A stretch of 64,000 nt of DNA from Streptomyces avermitilis MA-4680 = NBRC 14893 (GCF_000009765.2 NC_003155.5:2418001-2482000), one strand, 5' to 3'. Positions 1 through 9,504 are shown, numbered from the stretch's first letter. Translations and numbers: made by a program. Notes: a model not told the origin generated them from the letters alone.

Positions 1-265
1 CCGCGGGCACGGTGCCTCTGCGCACGCCGGCTCCGTGCGGTCGTACGACCGTGAGCTCCTCGTCGGACAGCGGGGTGCCGGGGAGCGGTGGCAGCGGTCC
101 GCCCGCCGGATCCCAGAACGCGACCCGCCCCTGTCGCGGCAGCGGCGCGGGCAGGAAGACGGCGGCCAGCCGCACCGGCACGGACGCGTCGACGACCACT
201 CCCGGCCGCACCGCGACCGCGCCGGCGGCGCGTGCCGCACCCCCCGGAACCACCCCGTCCCCCAT
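1..265 (-). CDS. N-terminal fragment, probable SNF2-type helicase
   Basis: This reading frame starts with ATG at 265 and leaves the window at base 1, so only about 88 residues are visible. A good ribosome binding site (GGGAGGTGACC) lies about five bases before the ATG. The fragment is rich in Ala, Val and Pro and includes the stretch RVAFWDPAGG. From memory this resembles the poorly conserved amino terminus of streptomycete DEAD/SNF2 helicases, but no helicase motif is inside the window, so the function is an inference. The start codon and strand are well supported by the ribosome binding site and G/C-rich third positions. Confidence 0.5.
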   Translation of the reverse strand, partial: MGDGVVPGGAARAAGAVAVRPGVVVDASVPVRLAAVFLPAPLPRQGRVAFWDPAGGPLPPLPGTPLSDEELTVVRPHGAGVRRGTVPA

Positions 266-372
266 ACGCCCGGTCACCTCCCGCCCCTGCGTCGAATCAG
301 TTGTCTTCGACTGTACGGGCGGGGTCTGACAATCGGCCCCGGCGCCTGGTCGCCGGTCATCGGCAGGACCCG

Positions 373-957
373 TCAGGGCACCGCCCGCGACACCACGTAG
401 ACCATGGGGTGCTGGGGATCGGACCGGTTCACCACGATGTCCTGCGTGGGCGCCGGGTCCTTCTGGTGGTGGACGAGGCCGTACCAGGGCCCGGGTCCGG
501 TGAACTCCCAGCCGACGATCCGCTGGTCGCGGGCGCTGATGGCGATCTTGTCCTGCTTCAGCTCGCCGGTGTTCGTGCCGATGTTGTCGAGGAACGTGTC
601 CAGAGCCTCGTTGCTGGTGCGGAACTGGGCGTACAGGCGGCTGGTCTTCCAGTTGTTCGTCTCGTAGTAGGCGACGTCACTGGACCACCCCGGTATCGGC
701 ACCTGGTAGAGCCGGCGCTGCACGCGCGAGGGCCAGCCCGCGGTGAGGCCGGTCGCCGAGTACTTCTCCTCCTTGTCCTTGCCGCTGTCGCGGCTCTGGT
801 TGGCGGAGATCACCAGATAGCCGGCCGGTACCCCGATGAGCAGCACGATGATCAGCAGGGTCAGCGCGCGGCGGCGGATCCTGTGGCGTGGGTCCTCCGG
901 GGTGCGCGACGGTTCGTCGGGCGAGGAGGACTGCCGGGGGACCGAGGCGGCCGTCAC
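373..957 (-). CDS. Single-pass membrane protein of unknown function
   Basis: The product is a 194-residue protein with one hydrophobic segment at about residues 30-50 (LTLLIIVLLIGVPAGYLV) after a basic, Ser/Pro-rich cytoplasmic tail. The remaining ~140 residues should be extracytoplasmic. I recognise no domain. The GTG start at 957 overlaps the stop of the upstream sugar kinase by four bases (GTGA), so the two are translationally coupled and probably share an operon. The physical link to a sugar kinase suggests a role with the sugar cassette, but nothing in the protein itself shows this. Conserved streptomycete hypothetical is the safest label. Confidence 0.75.
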   Translation of the reverse strand: MTAASVPRQSSSPDEPSRTPEDPRHRIRRRALTLLIIVLLIGVPAGYLVISANQSRDSGKDKEEKYSATGLTAGWPSRVQRRLYQVPIPGWSSDVAYYETNNWKTSRLYAQFRTSNEALDTFLDNIGTNTGELKQDKIAISARDQRIVGWEFTGPGPWYGLVHHQKDPAPTQDIVVNRSDPQHPMVYVVSRAVP

Positions 958-2099
958 GGCGACTCCTTGGTCGTGCGACGGGACTCCACGTACCGCTCGT
1001 AGCGCTCGTAGCGCTCCACGCGGCGTCGGTTGGCGCGCCGGAAGCGGCGGGCGACCAAGCGCGCGAGGTCCGCGGCGCCGACCATGCCGGCCTCGGGGCC
1101 GAGCTGGGCGCGGGCGATGCGGGCCTCGGGGCGGTAGCCGCGGCCCGTGAGATGCCGGCGGAACGCGTCGCGGGCCGGGCCGATCAGCAGGTCGTCGGCC
1201 GCCGAGACGCCGCCGCCGATCACGAAGCAGGACGGGTCGAGGGCGGCGGCGAGGTTGGCGATTCCGACGCCGAGCCACTGGCCGATGTCCTGGAGCAGCT
1301 CGATGCACATCGCGTCGCCCTCGCGGGCCAGCTCGGTGATCATCGGTCCGCTGATCTCGGAGATGTTGCCCTTGACGTGCTCGATGATCCCGTACGCCAC
1401 CGGGGAGTCGGCGGCGGCCAGCTCGCGCGCCTCCCGGACGAGCGCGTTGCCGGAGCTGTACTGCTCCCAGCAGCCGCGGTTGCCGCACGGGCAGCGGTGG
1501 CCGCCGGGCACGACCTGCATATGGCCGAACTCGCCCGCCACACCGAACTTGCCGCGCTTGACCTGGCCGTCCTCCAGGATCGCGCCGCCGATGCCGGTGC
1601 CCAGCGTGATCATGACGAGATGGTCCTCGCCGCGGCCCGCGCCGAAGCGCCACTCGGCCCAGGCGGCGGAGTTGGCGTCGTTGTCGACCAGGACGGGGAC
1701 CGCGAGACGTCCGGCGAGGCGGTCGCGCAGGGGCTCGTTGCGCCAGGACAGGTGGGGGGCGAACAGCACGCGGTTGCGGTCCGCGTCGACCCAGCCGGCC
1801 GCGCCGATGCCGACCGCGTGCACGTCGTGCCGGTCGGACAGATCCAGGACCAGCTCGACGATCGTGTCCTCGACGACCTTGGGGCTCTTGGACTTGTCCG
1901 GGGTCTCCGTGCGGAGCTTCTCCAGGATGTTGCCGTCCGCGTCGACGACGCCCGCCATCACCTTCGTGCCGCCGATGTCGATGCCGACGGTGGGAACGCG
2001 CGGCGCCGTCAGATGGGAACGGCGCTCACGGGTCCCCACGGTCCGCAGGACGGTGGCCCGCGCGGAGCCGCGGTGGGTGAAGTCGCGGTAGGTGCTCAT
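954..2099 (-). CDS. ROK-family sugar kinase (glucokinase-like)
   Basis: This 381-residue protein phosphorylates a hexose or related sugar with ATP. An ATP-binding DIGGTK motif is at residues 41-46, the catalytic-type DNDAN at 139-143, and the ROK zinc signature at about 189-212 (GEFGH, then Cys203, Cys205 and Cys210). It has no N-terminal helix-turn-helix, so it is a kinase and not a ROK repressor. The ~35-residue N-terminal extension before the kinase fold is longer than in housekeeping glucokinase. The C-terminus carries the short repeat ERYERY. It lies 49 bp downstream of the ABC transporter ATPase gene on the same strand, so its substrate is probably the imported sugar. Confidence 0.9.
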   Translation of the reverse strand: MSTYRDFTHRGSARATVLRTVGTRERRSHLTAPRVPTVGIDIGGTKVMAGVVDADGNILEKLRTETPDKSKSPKVVEDTIVELVLDLSDRHDVHAVGIGAAGWVDADRNRVLFAPHLSWRNEPLRDRLAGRLAVPVLVDNDANSAAWAEWRFGAGRGEDHLVMITLGTGIGGAILEDGQVKRGKFGVAGEFGHMQVVPGGHRCPCGNRGCWEQYSSGNALVREARELAAADSPVAYGIIEHVKGNISEISGPMITELAREGDAMCIELLQDIGQWLGVGIANLAAALDPSCFVIGGGVSAADDLLIGPARDAFRRHLTGRGYRPEARIARAQLGPEAGMVGAADLARLVARRFRRANRRRVERYERYERYVESRRTTKESP

Positions 2100-2148
2100 C
2101 GCGCCGATTCTGCCTCACGCCGCGGCGGCCCCGCATCGCGGAGTCCCG

Positions 2149-2991
2149 CTAGTCGCCGGGGGCGGCGTCCCTGGGGTGTCCGCCCAGGTGGGTCGGCGCG
2201 GGAGCGCGTTCGAGTTCGTGCCGGAGGTCGTCGAGCTCGCTGCCGCCTGCCATCTGGCGGGTCAGCTCGTCCAGGGTGATCTCCTCGCGGGTGTGGCTGC
2301 CGAACATGGCGCCGCGCTTCAGGAGCACGAAACGGTCGCCGACCAGATAGGCGTGATGCGGGTTGTGGGTGATCAATACAACACCCAGACCGGCGTCCCG
2401 TGCGGCAGCCACATATTTGAGGACCACACCGGACTGCTTCACACCGAGGGCCGCGGTGGGCTCGTCGAGGACGAGGACCTTGGCGCCGAAATAGACGGCG
2501 CGGGCGATCGCCACGCACTGGCGCTCGCCGCCGGACAGGGTGCCGATGGGCTGGTCCACGTCCCGCAGGTCGATGCCCATCCGCAGCAGCTCGGCATGGG
2601 TCGTCCGGCGCATGAAGTCGACGTCCAGGCGCTTGAACGGGCCCACGCCCTTGCGCGGCTCGGAGCCGAGGAAGAAGTTGCGCCACACCGGCATCAGCGG
2701 AACGACCGCGAGGTCCTGGTAGACCGTGGCGATACCGCGGTCCAGGGCCTCGCGCGGGGAGGACAAGTGGGTGTCCTCGCCCTCGATGCGCAGGGTGCCG
2801 CCGTCGTGCCGGTGCAGCCCCGCGATGATCTTGATGAGGGTCGACTTGCCCGCGCCGTTGTCACCGAGCACGCAGGAGATCTCGCCCGCGTGGACCTCCA
2901 GGGAGACATCTTCGAGGGCGCGGATGTTGCCGTAGTGCTTGCTGACGTCGGCCAGCTCCACGAGCGCCGTACGCTCCACCGTCCCGGTCAC
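2149..2991 (-). CDS. Sugar ABC transporter ATP-binding protein (CUT2 type)
   Basis: This 280-residue ATPase energises the adjacent permease. Walker A GDNGAGKS is at about 43-50, the ABC signature LSGGE at 152-156, Walker B LVLDEP at 173-178 and the switch histidine at 209. CUT2 systems such as RbsA and XylG normally have two fused ATPase domains (about 500 residues); this one has a single domain and presumably works as a homodimer, as in some inositol- or rhizopine-type systems. The GTG start at 2991 overlaps the permease stop by four bases, which fixes the start and shows translational coupling. Confidence 0.93.
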   Translation of the reverse strand: MTGTVERTALVELADVSKHYGNIRALEDVSLEVHAGEISCVLGDNGAGKSTLIKIIAGLHRHDGGTLRIEGEDTHLSSPREALDRGIATVYQDLAVVPLMPVWRNFFLGSEPRKGVGPFKRLDVDFMRRTTHAELLRMGIDLRDVDQPIGTLSGGERQCVAIARAVYFGAKVLVLDEPTAALGVKQSGVVLKYVAAARDAGLGVVLITHNPHHAYLVGDRFVLLKRGAMFGSHTREEITLDELTRQMAGGSELDDLRHELERAPAPTHLGGHPRDAAPGD

Positions 2992-4019
2992 TTCGTGGCC
3001 TCCGCGCGCTTGCGGACCCAGGCGTTGAGCAGGGTCGCGAGGAGCAGCATCGCTCCGAGGAAGAACTTGAACCAGTCGGGGTTCCACTCGGCGAAGACGA
3101 TGCCCTTGCTGGTCATGCCGAAGATGAACGCGCCGACCGCCGAGCCGACCGCGCTGCCGTAGCCGCCGGTGATCAGACAGCCGCCGATGACGGCCGCGAT
3201 GATGTAGATCAGCTCGTTGCCGACGCCTTCGCCGGACTGCACGACGTCGAACGAGAACAGCAGGTGCTGGCCGGAGATCCAGGCGCCGAGGGCGACGCCC
3301 ATGTAGAGGCCGATCTTGGTCTTGTTCACCGGGACGCCGACCGCGCGGGCCGCGTCCTTGTTGCCGCCGACCGCGAAGATCCAGTTGCCGACCCGGGTGC
3401 GCAGCAGGATCCAGGAGGCGACGGCGACCAGGCCGAACCACCACAGGATGGTGACCTTGAAGTCGACGCCGCCGATGGTGAACGTCGACGCGAAGAGGTC
3501 GTGCGCGGAGGAGAAGCCCTCCATGTCGGAGATCGACTTGGTGGAGACCGTGCCGCTGATCAGCTTGGTGAAGCCGAGGTTCATGCCGGTCAGCATCAGG
3601 AACGTGCCGAGCGTGATGATGAAGCTCGGCAGATTGGTGCGGGTCAGCATGACGCCGTTGAAGGCGCCGATCGCCAGCGTGACGAGCAGCGAGACGCCGA
3701 CGCCCACCCAGACGTTGGCGGTCATCTGGTAGCTGAACATCGACGAGACCAGCGCCGACGACGTCACCAGGACGCCGGCGGACAGGTCGAACTCGCCGCC
3801 GATCATCAGCAGCGCGACCGGGACCGCCATGATGCCGATGGTCGAGGACGCGTAGAGGACCGTGCTGAGGCTCGCGGCCCGCAGGAAGCTGTCGGCGACG
3901 ATCGCGAAGAACACGAAGACCGCGACGGCGCCGACCACCGAGCCGAGTTCGGGGCGGCCCAGGAGTTTGCGCAGCGGCGAGGTGCGGAGAAGCCGCTCGT
4001 CCGCGGTGGTGGCGGTCAT
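2988..4019 (-). CDS. Sugar ABC transporter permease (CUT2/RbsC family)
   Basis: This 343-residue integral membrane protein has about ten hydrophobic segments and the branched-chain/ribose-type permease fold, and forms the translocation channel of the cassette. The stretch GGEFDLSAG near residue 97 is the cytoplasmic coupling region typical of RbsC relatives. The ATG at 4019 overlaps the stop of the receptor gene (ATGA) and its own stop overlaps the ATPase start (GTGA), so receptor, permease and ATPase are made from one coupled mRNA. The substrate is not readable from the sequence; the neighbouring Gfo/Idh dehydrogenase makes a polyol or inositol-like compound plausible. Confidence 0.93.
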   Translation of the reverse strand: MTATTADERLLRTSPLRKLLGRPELGSVVGAVAVFVFFAIVADSFLRAASLSTVLYASSTIGIMAVPVALLMIGGEFDLSAGVLVTSSALVSSMFSYQMTANVWVGVGVSLLVTLAIGAFNGVMLTRTNLPSFIITLGTFLMLTGMNLGFTKLISGTVSTKSISDMEGFSSAHDLFASTFTIGGVDFKVTILWWFGLVAVASWILLRTRVGNWIFAVGGNKDAARAVGVPVNKTKIGLYMGVALGAWISGQHLLFSFDVVQSGEGVGNELIYIIAAVIGGCLITGGYGSAVGSAVGAFIFGMTSKGIVFAEWNPDWFKFFLGAMLLLATLLNAWVRKRAEATK

Positions 4020-5020
4020 CGCGTGCCCCGCTTCGTGTACTGCTCCAGCTTGGCCGCCTGGTCCTTGGTGATGATCTGCGGGCCGGTGAGCACCGGCTTG
4101 CCGCCGCCGAGGACGTCGGAGTTGTACTTGTACAGCCAGAGCAGGTCCACCGCCTCGTACCCCTGGAGGTAGGGCTGCTGGTCGACGGCAAAGCCGAGCG
4201 TGCCGTCCTTCAGCTCGGCGGCGACCTTCGCGTTCAGGTCGAAGGTGTCGATCTCCGCCTTGCTGCCCGCGTCGTTCCTGGCCTTCACCGCGGTGTCGGC
4301 GTAGGGGGCGCCGAGCGTGACGAGCGAGTCGATGGAGGAGTCGGCCTGGAGCTTGGCGCCGATGGAGGACTGCACGTCGGGCATGCTCGTGCCCTGGACG
4401 TAGAGGTTCTGCACGGTGCCCTTGAAGGTTTTCTTGACGCCCGCGCAGCGCTGCTCATGGCCGACGTTGCCCTGCTCGTGCAGGATGCACAGGGCCTTCT
4501 TCCGGCCGCGCTTGTTCAGCTCCTCACCGACGGCCTCGCCGGCGACGGTCTCGTCCTGGCCGATGTGCGTGAGCGCGCCGAACGCCTTGGACTCCTCGGA
4601 GCCCGAGTTCACCGTCACCACGGGGATGCCGGCCTTCTCGGCGCGGGCGACGGCGGCCTTCATCGCGGCGGGCTTGGCCAGCGTGACGATGATGCCGTCG
4701 ACCTTCTTGTCGACCGCGGCGTCCACGAGCTGGGCCTGCTGCTGCGCCTCGGCGTTGTGCGAGTACAGGAAGTTGATGTTGTCCTTGACGGCGGCCTGCT
4801 CGGCGCCGCTCTGCACGATGTCCCAGAACGTGTCGCCATCGCCCGAATGGGTGATCATCGCGAAGGTCCATCTGGGCGTGTTCACCGCGGCCTTGCCCTG
4901 GGCGGACGCGGCCTTCCGGGCGTCCTCGGCGCGCTTCCCGCCGGTGCTGCTGCACCCTGCGAGAGACACGCTGAGCGCCCCTGCCAGCGCGATGATTGCC
5001 CAGGTCCGAGTCCGTGCCAC
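4016..5020 (-). CDS. Sugar-binding lipoprotein of ABC transporter
   Basis: This 334-residue receptor captures the sugar outside the membrane. A signal peptide (about residues 1-20) ends in a lipobox LAGC, so the mature protein is probably lipid-anchored. The rest is a periplasmic-binding-protein type 1 (RbsB/XylF-like) fold, with the [12 protein letters not shown] stretch near its start. I chose the GTG at 5020 (preceded by AAGAAGGG) and not the upstream in-frame ATG at 5113, because the signal peptide starts directly at this GTG. It is the first gene of the kinase-directed operon. Confidence 0.9.
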   Translation of the reverse strand: MARTRTWAIIALAGALSVSLAGCSSTGGKRAEDARKAASAQGKAAVNTPRWTFAMITHSGDGDTFWDIVQSGAEQAAVKDNINFLYSHNAEAQQQAQLVDAAVDKKVDGIIVTLAKPAAMKAAVARAEKAGIPVVTVNSGSEESKAFGALTHIGQDETVAGEAVGEELNKRGRKKALCILHEQGNVGHEQRCAGVKKTFKGTVQNLYVQGTSMPDVQSSIGAKLQADSSIDSLVTLGAPYADTAVKARNDAGSKAEIDTFDLNAKVAAELKDGTLGFAVDQQPYLQGYEAVDLLWLYKYNSDVLGGGKPVLTGPQIITKDQAAKLEQYTKRGTR

Positions 5021-5083
5021 GAGGCCGTGCCCTTCTTGCCGTGATGCTTGGTCCGTCCAAGTATCGGACACAGGGATCGTGCA

Positions 5084-5091
5084 TCCGGACA
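5084..5091. promoter_or_regulatory. Half-site resembling the GntR operator
   Basis: The bases TCCGGACA upstream of the receptor gene repeat the right half of the perfect palindrome TTGTCCGGACAA found at 5986-5997. Eight of ten bases match the TGTCCGGACA core. This fits control of the transporter operon by the adjacent GntR protein, but the evidence is only sequence similarity. Confidence 0.35.
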
Positions 5092-5171
5092 TCGGGTACC
5101 GCTCGCTGTGCACTTCCTGAGCCGCGCCGCGCCCTTGCGGGGGACGCCCCCCTCAGGAACGTACGGCCGGC

Positions 5172-5936
5172 TCAGGGCCGTACGAGCAGCTGGAACTCGA
5201 AGGAGTAGCGCGAGGCGCGGTAGGTGTGGGTGCCGAACTCGACGGCCCGGCCCGTGTCGTCGAAGGTGGTGCGCTGCATCGTGAGCAGCGGGGCGCCCTC
5301 GGGCTCGCCGAGCCGCTCGCCCTCCACCGCCGTGGCGGCCCGCGCGCCGACGGACTGCCGGGCGCTGTGCAGCGTGATGCCGGCGGCCCGCATCAGCCGG
5401 TACAGGCCGGTCGCCTCCAGCTGCTCGCTGTCCAGGCCGAGCAGTCCGGTCGGCAGGTAGTTGCAGAGGTACGCCATCGGCTCGCCGTGGGCCAGGCGCA
5501 GCCGCTCCACCTGGTGCACGTCGCTGCCCTCGGCCACCCCGAGCGCGGCCGCGACCTCGGCGGAGGCCGGCACGAGGGTGTTGAGCAGCACCTGGGTGGC
5601 CGGGCGCTGACCGGCGGCCTCCAGGTCGTCGTACAGGCTGCTCAGTTCCAGTGGGCGCTTGACCTGGCTGTGCACCACCTGGGTGCCGACGCCGCGTCGG
5701 CGTACGAGCAGGCCCTTGTCGACGAGGGACTGGATGGCCTGGCGGACCGTGGGGCGGGACAGGCCGAGCCGCGCGGCGAGCTCGATCTCGTTGCCCAGCA
5801 GGCTGCCGGGGGTCAGCGTCCCGTGCTCGATCGCGGCCTCCAACTGCTGGGACAGCTGGAAGTAGAGCGGGACCGGACTGCTGCGGTCGACGCTGAGCTG
5901 GAGCGAGACGGTCGGATCCACTTCTGGTTTCGGCAC
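5172..5936 (-). CDS. GntR/HutC-family transcriptional regulator
   Basis: This 254-residue regulator has a winged helix-turn-helix at about residues 20-85 (LSRPTVRQAIQSLVDKGLL) followed by a UTRA effector domain, the architecture of HutC-type regulators that sense sugars or amino-acid derivatives. The GTG at 5936 is chosen because family similarity begins there (VPKPEVDP); an upstream in-frame ATG at 6008 would add residues read from the promoter. It lies between the transporter operon and the divergent dehydrogenase and so probably represses both. A palindrome that can serve as its operator is at 5986-5997. Confidence 0.88.
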   Translation of the reverse strand: MPKPEVDPTVSLQLSVDRSSPVPLYFQLSQQLEAAIEHGTLTPGSLLGNEIELAARLGLSRPTVRQAIQSLVDKGLLVRRRGVGTQVVHSQVKRPLELSSLYDDLEAAGQRPATQVLLNTLVPASAEVAAALGVAEGSDVHQVERLRLAHGEPMAYLCNYLPTGLLGLDSEQLEATGLYRLMRAAGITLHSARQSVGARAATAVEGERLGEPEGAPLLTMQRTTFDDTGRAVEFGTHTYRASRYSFEFQLLVRP

Positions 5937-5985
5937 GGCCCGAGCGTAGCTCCGGTGATTGTTGACGGGAAGTTGTGTAGTTCGG

Positions 5986-5997
5986 TTGTCCGGACAA
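5986..5997. promoter_or_regulatory. Palindromic operator, GntR/dehydrogenase intergenic region
   Basis: TTGTCCGGACAA is a perfect 12-bp palindrome in the ~100-bp divergent region between the GntR gene (start 5936, minus) and the dehydrogenase (start 6038, plus). TTGACA follows at about 6002. Position and symmetry fit an autoregulatory GntR-family operator. Confidence 0.55.
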
Positions 5998-6037
5998 ACC
6001 ATTGACACAATGCCCGGTCCGACCTCACTTTGTTCCC

Positions 6038-7048
6038 ATGCGCATCGGACTTATCGGAGCGGGTCGTATCGGTACATTCCACGCGACCACGCTCAGCCGC
6101 CACCGCGACGTCGGCTCGCTCATCATCACGGACGTCGCCCCTGCTCGGGCCCATGAACTCGCGGACCGCCTGGGCGAAACCGCGGCGCCCGGCGTGGACG
6201 AGATCTTCACCTGGGGTGTCGACGCCGTGATCATCACGGCCGCGACCGCGGCCCACGCCGAACTGATCGGCCGGGCGGCGCGCTCCGGGCTCCCGGTGTT
6301 CTGCGAGAAGCCCATCGCCGTCGATCTGCCGGGCACGCTGTCCGCACTGTCCGAGGTGGACGCCGCCGGAACGATTCTCCAGATGGGTTTCCAGCGCCGC
6401 TTCGACGTGGGTTACACGAACGCGCGGGAGGCGGTGCGCTCCGGCCGGCTGGGGCGGCTGCACACGGTCCGTGCGATGACGGCCGACCAGTCACCGCCCC
6501 CGCCCGACTACCTCCCGCTCTCCGGCGGCATCTACCGCGACTGCCTGGTCCACGACTTCGACATCGTGCGCTGGGTGACCGGCCGCGAGATCGTCGAGGT
6601 GTACGCGACCGGGGCCGATGCCGGGCCCGCGATGTTCCGCGAGGCCCAGGACGTCGACACGGCCGCGGTGGTCCTCACGCTCGACGACGGCACGCTCGCC
6701 ACGGCGACGGCGACCCGCATCAACGGGGCCGGCTACGACGTCCGCATGGAACTGGCAGGTGAGCTGGACACGGTCGCGGTCGGTCTGGACGACCGGACGC
6801 CGATCGCCTCCACGGAACCGGCCGGGCCGCCGCCCGCGGACAAGCCGTGGACCGGCTTCCTCGAGCGCTTCGGGCCCGCGTACGAGGCGGAGCTGGCCGC
6901 GTTCGTCGAGGTGGTGCGCGGCGAGCGCGCCAACCCCTGCGACGGCCGCGAGGCACTCCAGGCGCTGCGCGTCGCGGAGGCCTGCGAGCTGTCCCGGCAC
7001 GAGCGGCGCCCGGTGCAGCTCGGGGAGATCGCGGGCGGGCGGGACTAA
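6038..7048 (+). CDS. Gfo/Idh/MocA-family dehydrogenase (inositol 2-dehydrogenase-like)
   Basis: This 336-residue NAD(P)-dependent oxidoreductase has an N-terminal Rossmann motif (GLIGAGRIG, residues 4-12) and the family signature EKPIAVDL near residue 90, followed by the mixed alpha/beta substrate domain. Members oxidise a secondary hydroxyl of sugars or inositols. The ATG at 6038 directly precedes the Rossmann strand; an upstream in-frame ATG would add 12 unrelated residues. It is divergent from the GntR gene, and with the kinase and transporter it probably catabolises the imported sugar or polyol. Myo-inositol is one candidate substrate; the sequence alone cannot decide. Confidence 0.88.
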   Translation: MRIGLIGAGRIGTFHATTLSRHRDVGSLIITDVAPARAHELADRLGETAAPGVDEIFTWGVDAVIITAATAAHAELIGRAARSGLPVFCEKPIAVDLPGTLSALSEVDAAGTILQMGFQRRFDVGYTNAREAVRSGRLGRLHTVRAMTADQSPPPPDYLPLSGGIYRDCLVHDFDIVRWVTGREIVEVYATGADAGPAMFREAQDVDTAAVVLTLDDGTLATATATRINGAGYDVRMELAGELDTVAVGLDDRTPIASTEPAGPPPADKPWTGFLERFGPAYEAELAAFVEVVRGERANPCDGREALQALRVAEACELSRHERRPVQLGEIAGGRD

Positions 7049-7066
7049 GACGCCCACGAACCGAGG

Positions 7067-7492
7067 TCAGGCCCCGGCCGTCAGCACCGTGCCCTGGGCG
7101 ACCGCGCACAGGGCTTCGGTGCCGTCCTCGGTCACGGTGAGCAGGTCGCAGCGGACGACGGCCTGGCGGCGGCCCGCGTGCACCACCTCGGCGCGGGCCA
7201 CGAGGGTGTGGCCGAGAGCCGGGCGGACGTACTGGATGGAGAAGCCGCCGGTGAGGACCGCCGGGCCGAGGGCCGCGCCGCCCGCGAACGTGATCGCGTT
7301 GTCGGCGGCGTAGGAGAGGACTCCGCCGTGCAGGAAGCCGTTCTGCTGGTGGAGTTCCTCGCGGATGCCGACCTCAAGCGTGGCCGCGCCGTCCCCGAAC
7401 GCGGTGATCCGCGTACCGAGCAGCCGGCTGAAGGGCTGGCTGTCCAGCGCCTGCTGGGCCGAGGAGAGGTCCAGGGTGGCGGGGGCGTTCAT
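7067..7492 (-). CDS. PaaI-type hotdog thioesterase
   Basis: This 141-residue protein is a single hotdog-fold domain of the PaaI/4HBT group, which hydrolyses acyl-CoA thioesters. The conserved stretch NGFLHGGVLSYAADNA (about residues 51-66) carries the active-site region with the catalytic Asp near residue 64. A GGAGG ribosome binding site lies 11 bases before the ATG. It is convergent with the dehydrogenase (18-bp gap) and next to a P450 gene on the same strand. The acyl substrate is unknown. Confidence 0.85.
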   Translation of the reverse strand: MNAPATLDLSSAQQALDSQPFSRLLGTRITAFGDGAATLEVGIREELHQQNGFLHGGVLSYAADNAITFAGGAALGPAVLTGGFSIQYVRPALGHTLVARAEVVHAGRRQAVVRCDLLTVTEDGTEALCAVAQGTVLTAGA

Positions 7493-7562
7493 GAGGGCGG
7501 GCCTCCGGTGCGTCCGTGCGGTCGGGGTGTCTCCCCGCGGTGTCCGCGACGACGGTACGCCC

Positions 7563-8744
7563 CTACCAGCGCACCGGGAGCCGCCGCACCCCGCGTATCA
7601 GCATGCCCGGCGGCCTGGCGCCCGGTGGGCCGTCGAGCGCCAGGTCGGGGCAGCGCTCCAGGAGTGACCTCAGGGCCACCCTGGCTTCGAGCCGGGCCAG
7701 CGGTGCGCCCAGGCAGTAGTGAATGCCGTGCCCGAAGGCGAGGTGGCCCTGGGGGGCGCGGTGGATGTCGAAGACGTGCGGGTCCGGATGACGCGCCGGG
7801 TCACGGCCGGCGGCGTCGAGCCCGATCATCACCGGGTCGCCCTCCGCGATGGCCGTACCGCCTATCTCCATCGACTCGGCCGCATAGCGGTACGTCGCCG
7901 TCTCGACCGGTCCCTCGAAGCGCAGCACCTCCTCCACGGCGCCGTCGAGGAGCGTCATGTCGGCTCGCAGCGCGGCCAGTTGGTCCGGATGCGTGAGCAG
8001 GGTGTGCACCCCGTTCGTGATCAGGTTGACCGTCGTCTCGTGGCCCGCGACCAGCAGGATGAACGCCATCGCGCGCAGCTCTTCGCCGGACAGCCGGTCG
8101 TCGTCCTCCGCCCTGGTGCGGATGAGGTCGCCGAGCAGGTCGTCGGCGGGTGCCGTGGACCTCTTGTCATCGATCAGCTCGTCGAGGTACGCGGCCAGCC
8201 TCTCGTAGGCGGCGAGCTCCGCGTCGCCGCCGGTGGGTGCCACGATCTCGTTCGACAGGGCTCGGAACGTCACCCGGTCGATGTCCGGCACGCCGAGCAG
8301 CTCACAGATGACGGTGATCGGCAGTGGGTAGGCGAAGGAGTCCACGAGGTCGGCCCGGCCCCGCGGCAGCATCTCGTCCAGCAGTCCGTCGGTGATCTCC
8401 TGGATGCGCGGGCGCAGCGCCTCCACGCGCCGCATGGTGAACGCGCGGGCGACGAGGCTGCGCAGCCGGGTGTGCTCCGGCGGATCGACGACCAGCAGAT
8501 AGGGGCCCATCAGCTCCACGTCCAGCGAGGTGAGCCCCTTCTTGGTGCCGTCCTTGGACAGTCTCGGGTCGGCGAGGGCGGCACGCGCCTCCTCGTGTCC
8601 GACGACGAGCCAGCCCTCGAACGCCTCGGGCGGCGGGGTGCGCACCCAGTGGACGGGACCCCGCTCGCGCAGCTCCGCGTACACCGGATACGGGTCCTCC
8701 GTGAACCGCGCGCCGTACTCTCCCAGGTCGATCACATTCCCCAT
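7563..8744 (-). CDS. Cytochrome P450
   Basis: This 393-residue soluble bacterial P450 has the I-helix oxygen-activation motif AGHETT, the K-helix ExxR (EEVLR) and the heme-binding loop FGHGIHYCLG with the thiolate ligand at about Cys344. The length is normal for actinobacterial class I enzymes. AAGGGGGAG precedes the ATG. No ferredoxin or ferredoxin reductase gene is adjacent, so electrons must come from partners encoded elsewhere. No biosynthetic genes sit nearby that would reveal the substrate. It looks most like the CYP107-type group, but I did not verify this. Confidence 0.93.
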   Translation of the reverse strand: MGNVIDLGEYGARFTEDPYPVYAELRERGPVHWVRTPPPEAFEGWLVVGHEEARAALADPRLSKDGTKKGLTSLDVELMGPYLLVVDPPEHTRLRSLVARAFTMRRVEALRPRIQEITDGLLDEMLPRGRADLVDSFAYPLPITVICELLGVPDIDRVTFRALSNEIVAPTGGDAELAAYERLAAYLDELIDDKRSTAPADDLLGDLIRTRAEDDDRLSGEELRAMAFILLVAGHETTVNLITNGVHTLLTHPDQLAALRADMTLLDGAVEEVLRFEGPVETATYRYAAESMEIGGTAIAEGDPVMIGLDAAGRDPARHPDPHVFDIHRAPQGHLAFGHGIHYCLGAPLARLEARVALRSLLERCPDLALDGPPGARPPGMLIRGVRRLPVRW

Positions 8745-8785
8745 GAGCTCCCCCTTCCACCCGTGACAACGCGCGAGGCCCCCGC

Positions 8786-9457
8786 CTAGTGCCCGTCCGC
8801 CTCCAGCAGCCCGGCGTCGTACGTCAGCAGGGCTATCTGCACCCGGTTGTTGAGGTCGAGCTTGGCGAGGATGCGGGAGACGTGGGTCTTGACCGTGGCG
8901 ACGCTCATGTACAGCTCGGCGGCGATCGCCGCGTTGGAGCCGCCCCGGCCCACCGCGACGGCCACCTCGCGTTCGCGGTCGTTGAGCGCGGCGATCCGGT
9001 CGCGGGCGGTCGCCCTGCGCGTGTCGGGGGAGCCGCCCGCCGCGTGGAGCATCAACTGGCGCGTGACGGCGGGCGAGAGCACGGGATCACCACCCGCGAC
9101 CCGCCGTACCGCGTCGAGGAGCTGCGCCGGCGGGGTGTCCTTGAGGACGAATCCGGCGGCACCCGCGCGCAGGGCCCGCAGCACCTGCTCATCGGCGTGG
9201 AAGGTGGTGAGGACCACGACCTGCGGGGCGTCCGCGCGGCCCCGGAGCAGCTCGGTGGCGGCGAGTCCGTCCAGCGTCGGCATGCGGATGTCCATGAGGA
9301 CGACGTCCGGGCGGGTGCGGTCGACGAGTTGCTCCACCTCGCTGCCGTCGGCGGCCTCGCCGACGATCTCGATGTCGGCGGCGCCGCCCATCATGAGGGA
9401 CAGGCCGGCCCTCACCAGGGGGTCGTCGTCGACGAGGAGCAGTCGGATCGCAGTCAT
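8786..9457 (-). CDS. NarL/FixJ-family response regulator
   Basis: This 223-residue regulator has a receiver domain with the phosphoacceptor at about Asp56 (VVLMDIRMP), the acidic pocket at residues 10-12 and the conserved Lys106, then a LuxR-type helix-turn-helix in the last ~65 residues. The start MTAIRLLLVDDD at 9457 is used; the longer frame adds residues from the promoter. Its probable kinase partner is the NarL-type histidine kinase at 10735-12102, on the same strand but separated from it by an oppositely oriented aldo-keto reductase gene. Confidence 0.9.
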   Translation of the reverse strand: MTAIRLLLVDDDPLVRAGLSLMMGGAADIEIVGEAADGSEVEQLVDRTRPDVVLMDIRMPTLDGLAATELLRGRADAPQVVVLTTFHADEQVLRALRAGAAGFVLKDTPPAQLLDAVRRVAGGDPVLSPAVTRQLMLHAAGGSPDTRRATARDRIAALNDREREVAVAVGRGGSNAAIAAELYMSVATVKTHVSRILAKLDLNNRVQIALLTYDAGLLEADGH

Positions 9458-9504
9458 GGGACCACCGTAGTGATGCGCTACGACAATCCCCACCGATCGA
9501 CCGC

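Noticed and set aside
954..2099. ROK-family transcriptional repressor
   Set aside because: The N-terminal extension has no helix-turn-helix, while ATP-binding and zinc motifs of a kinase are intact.
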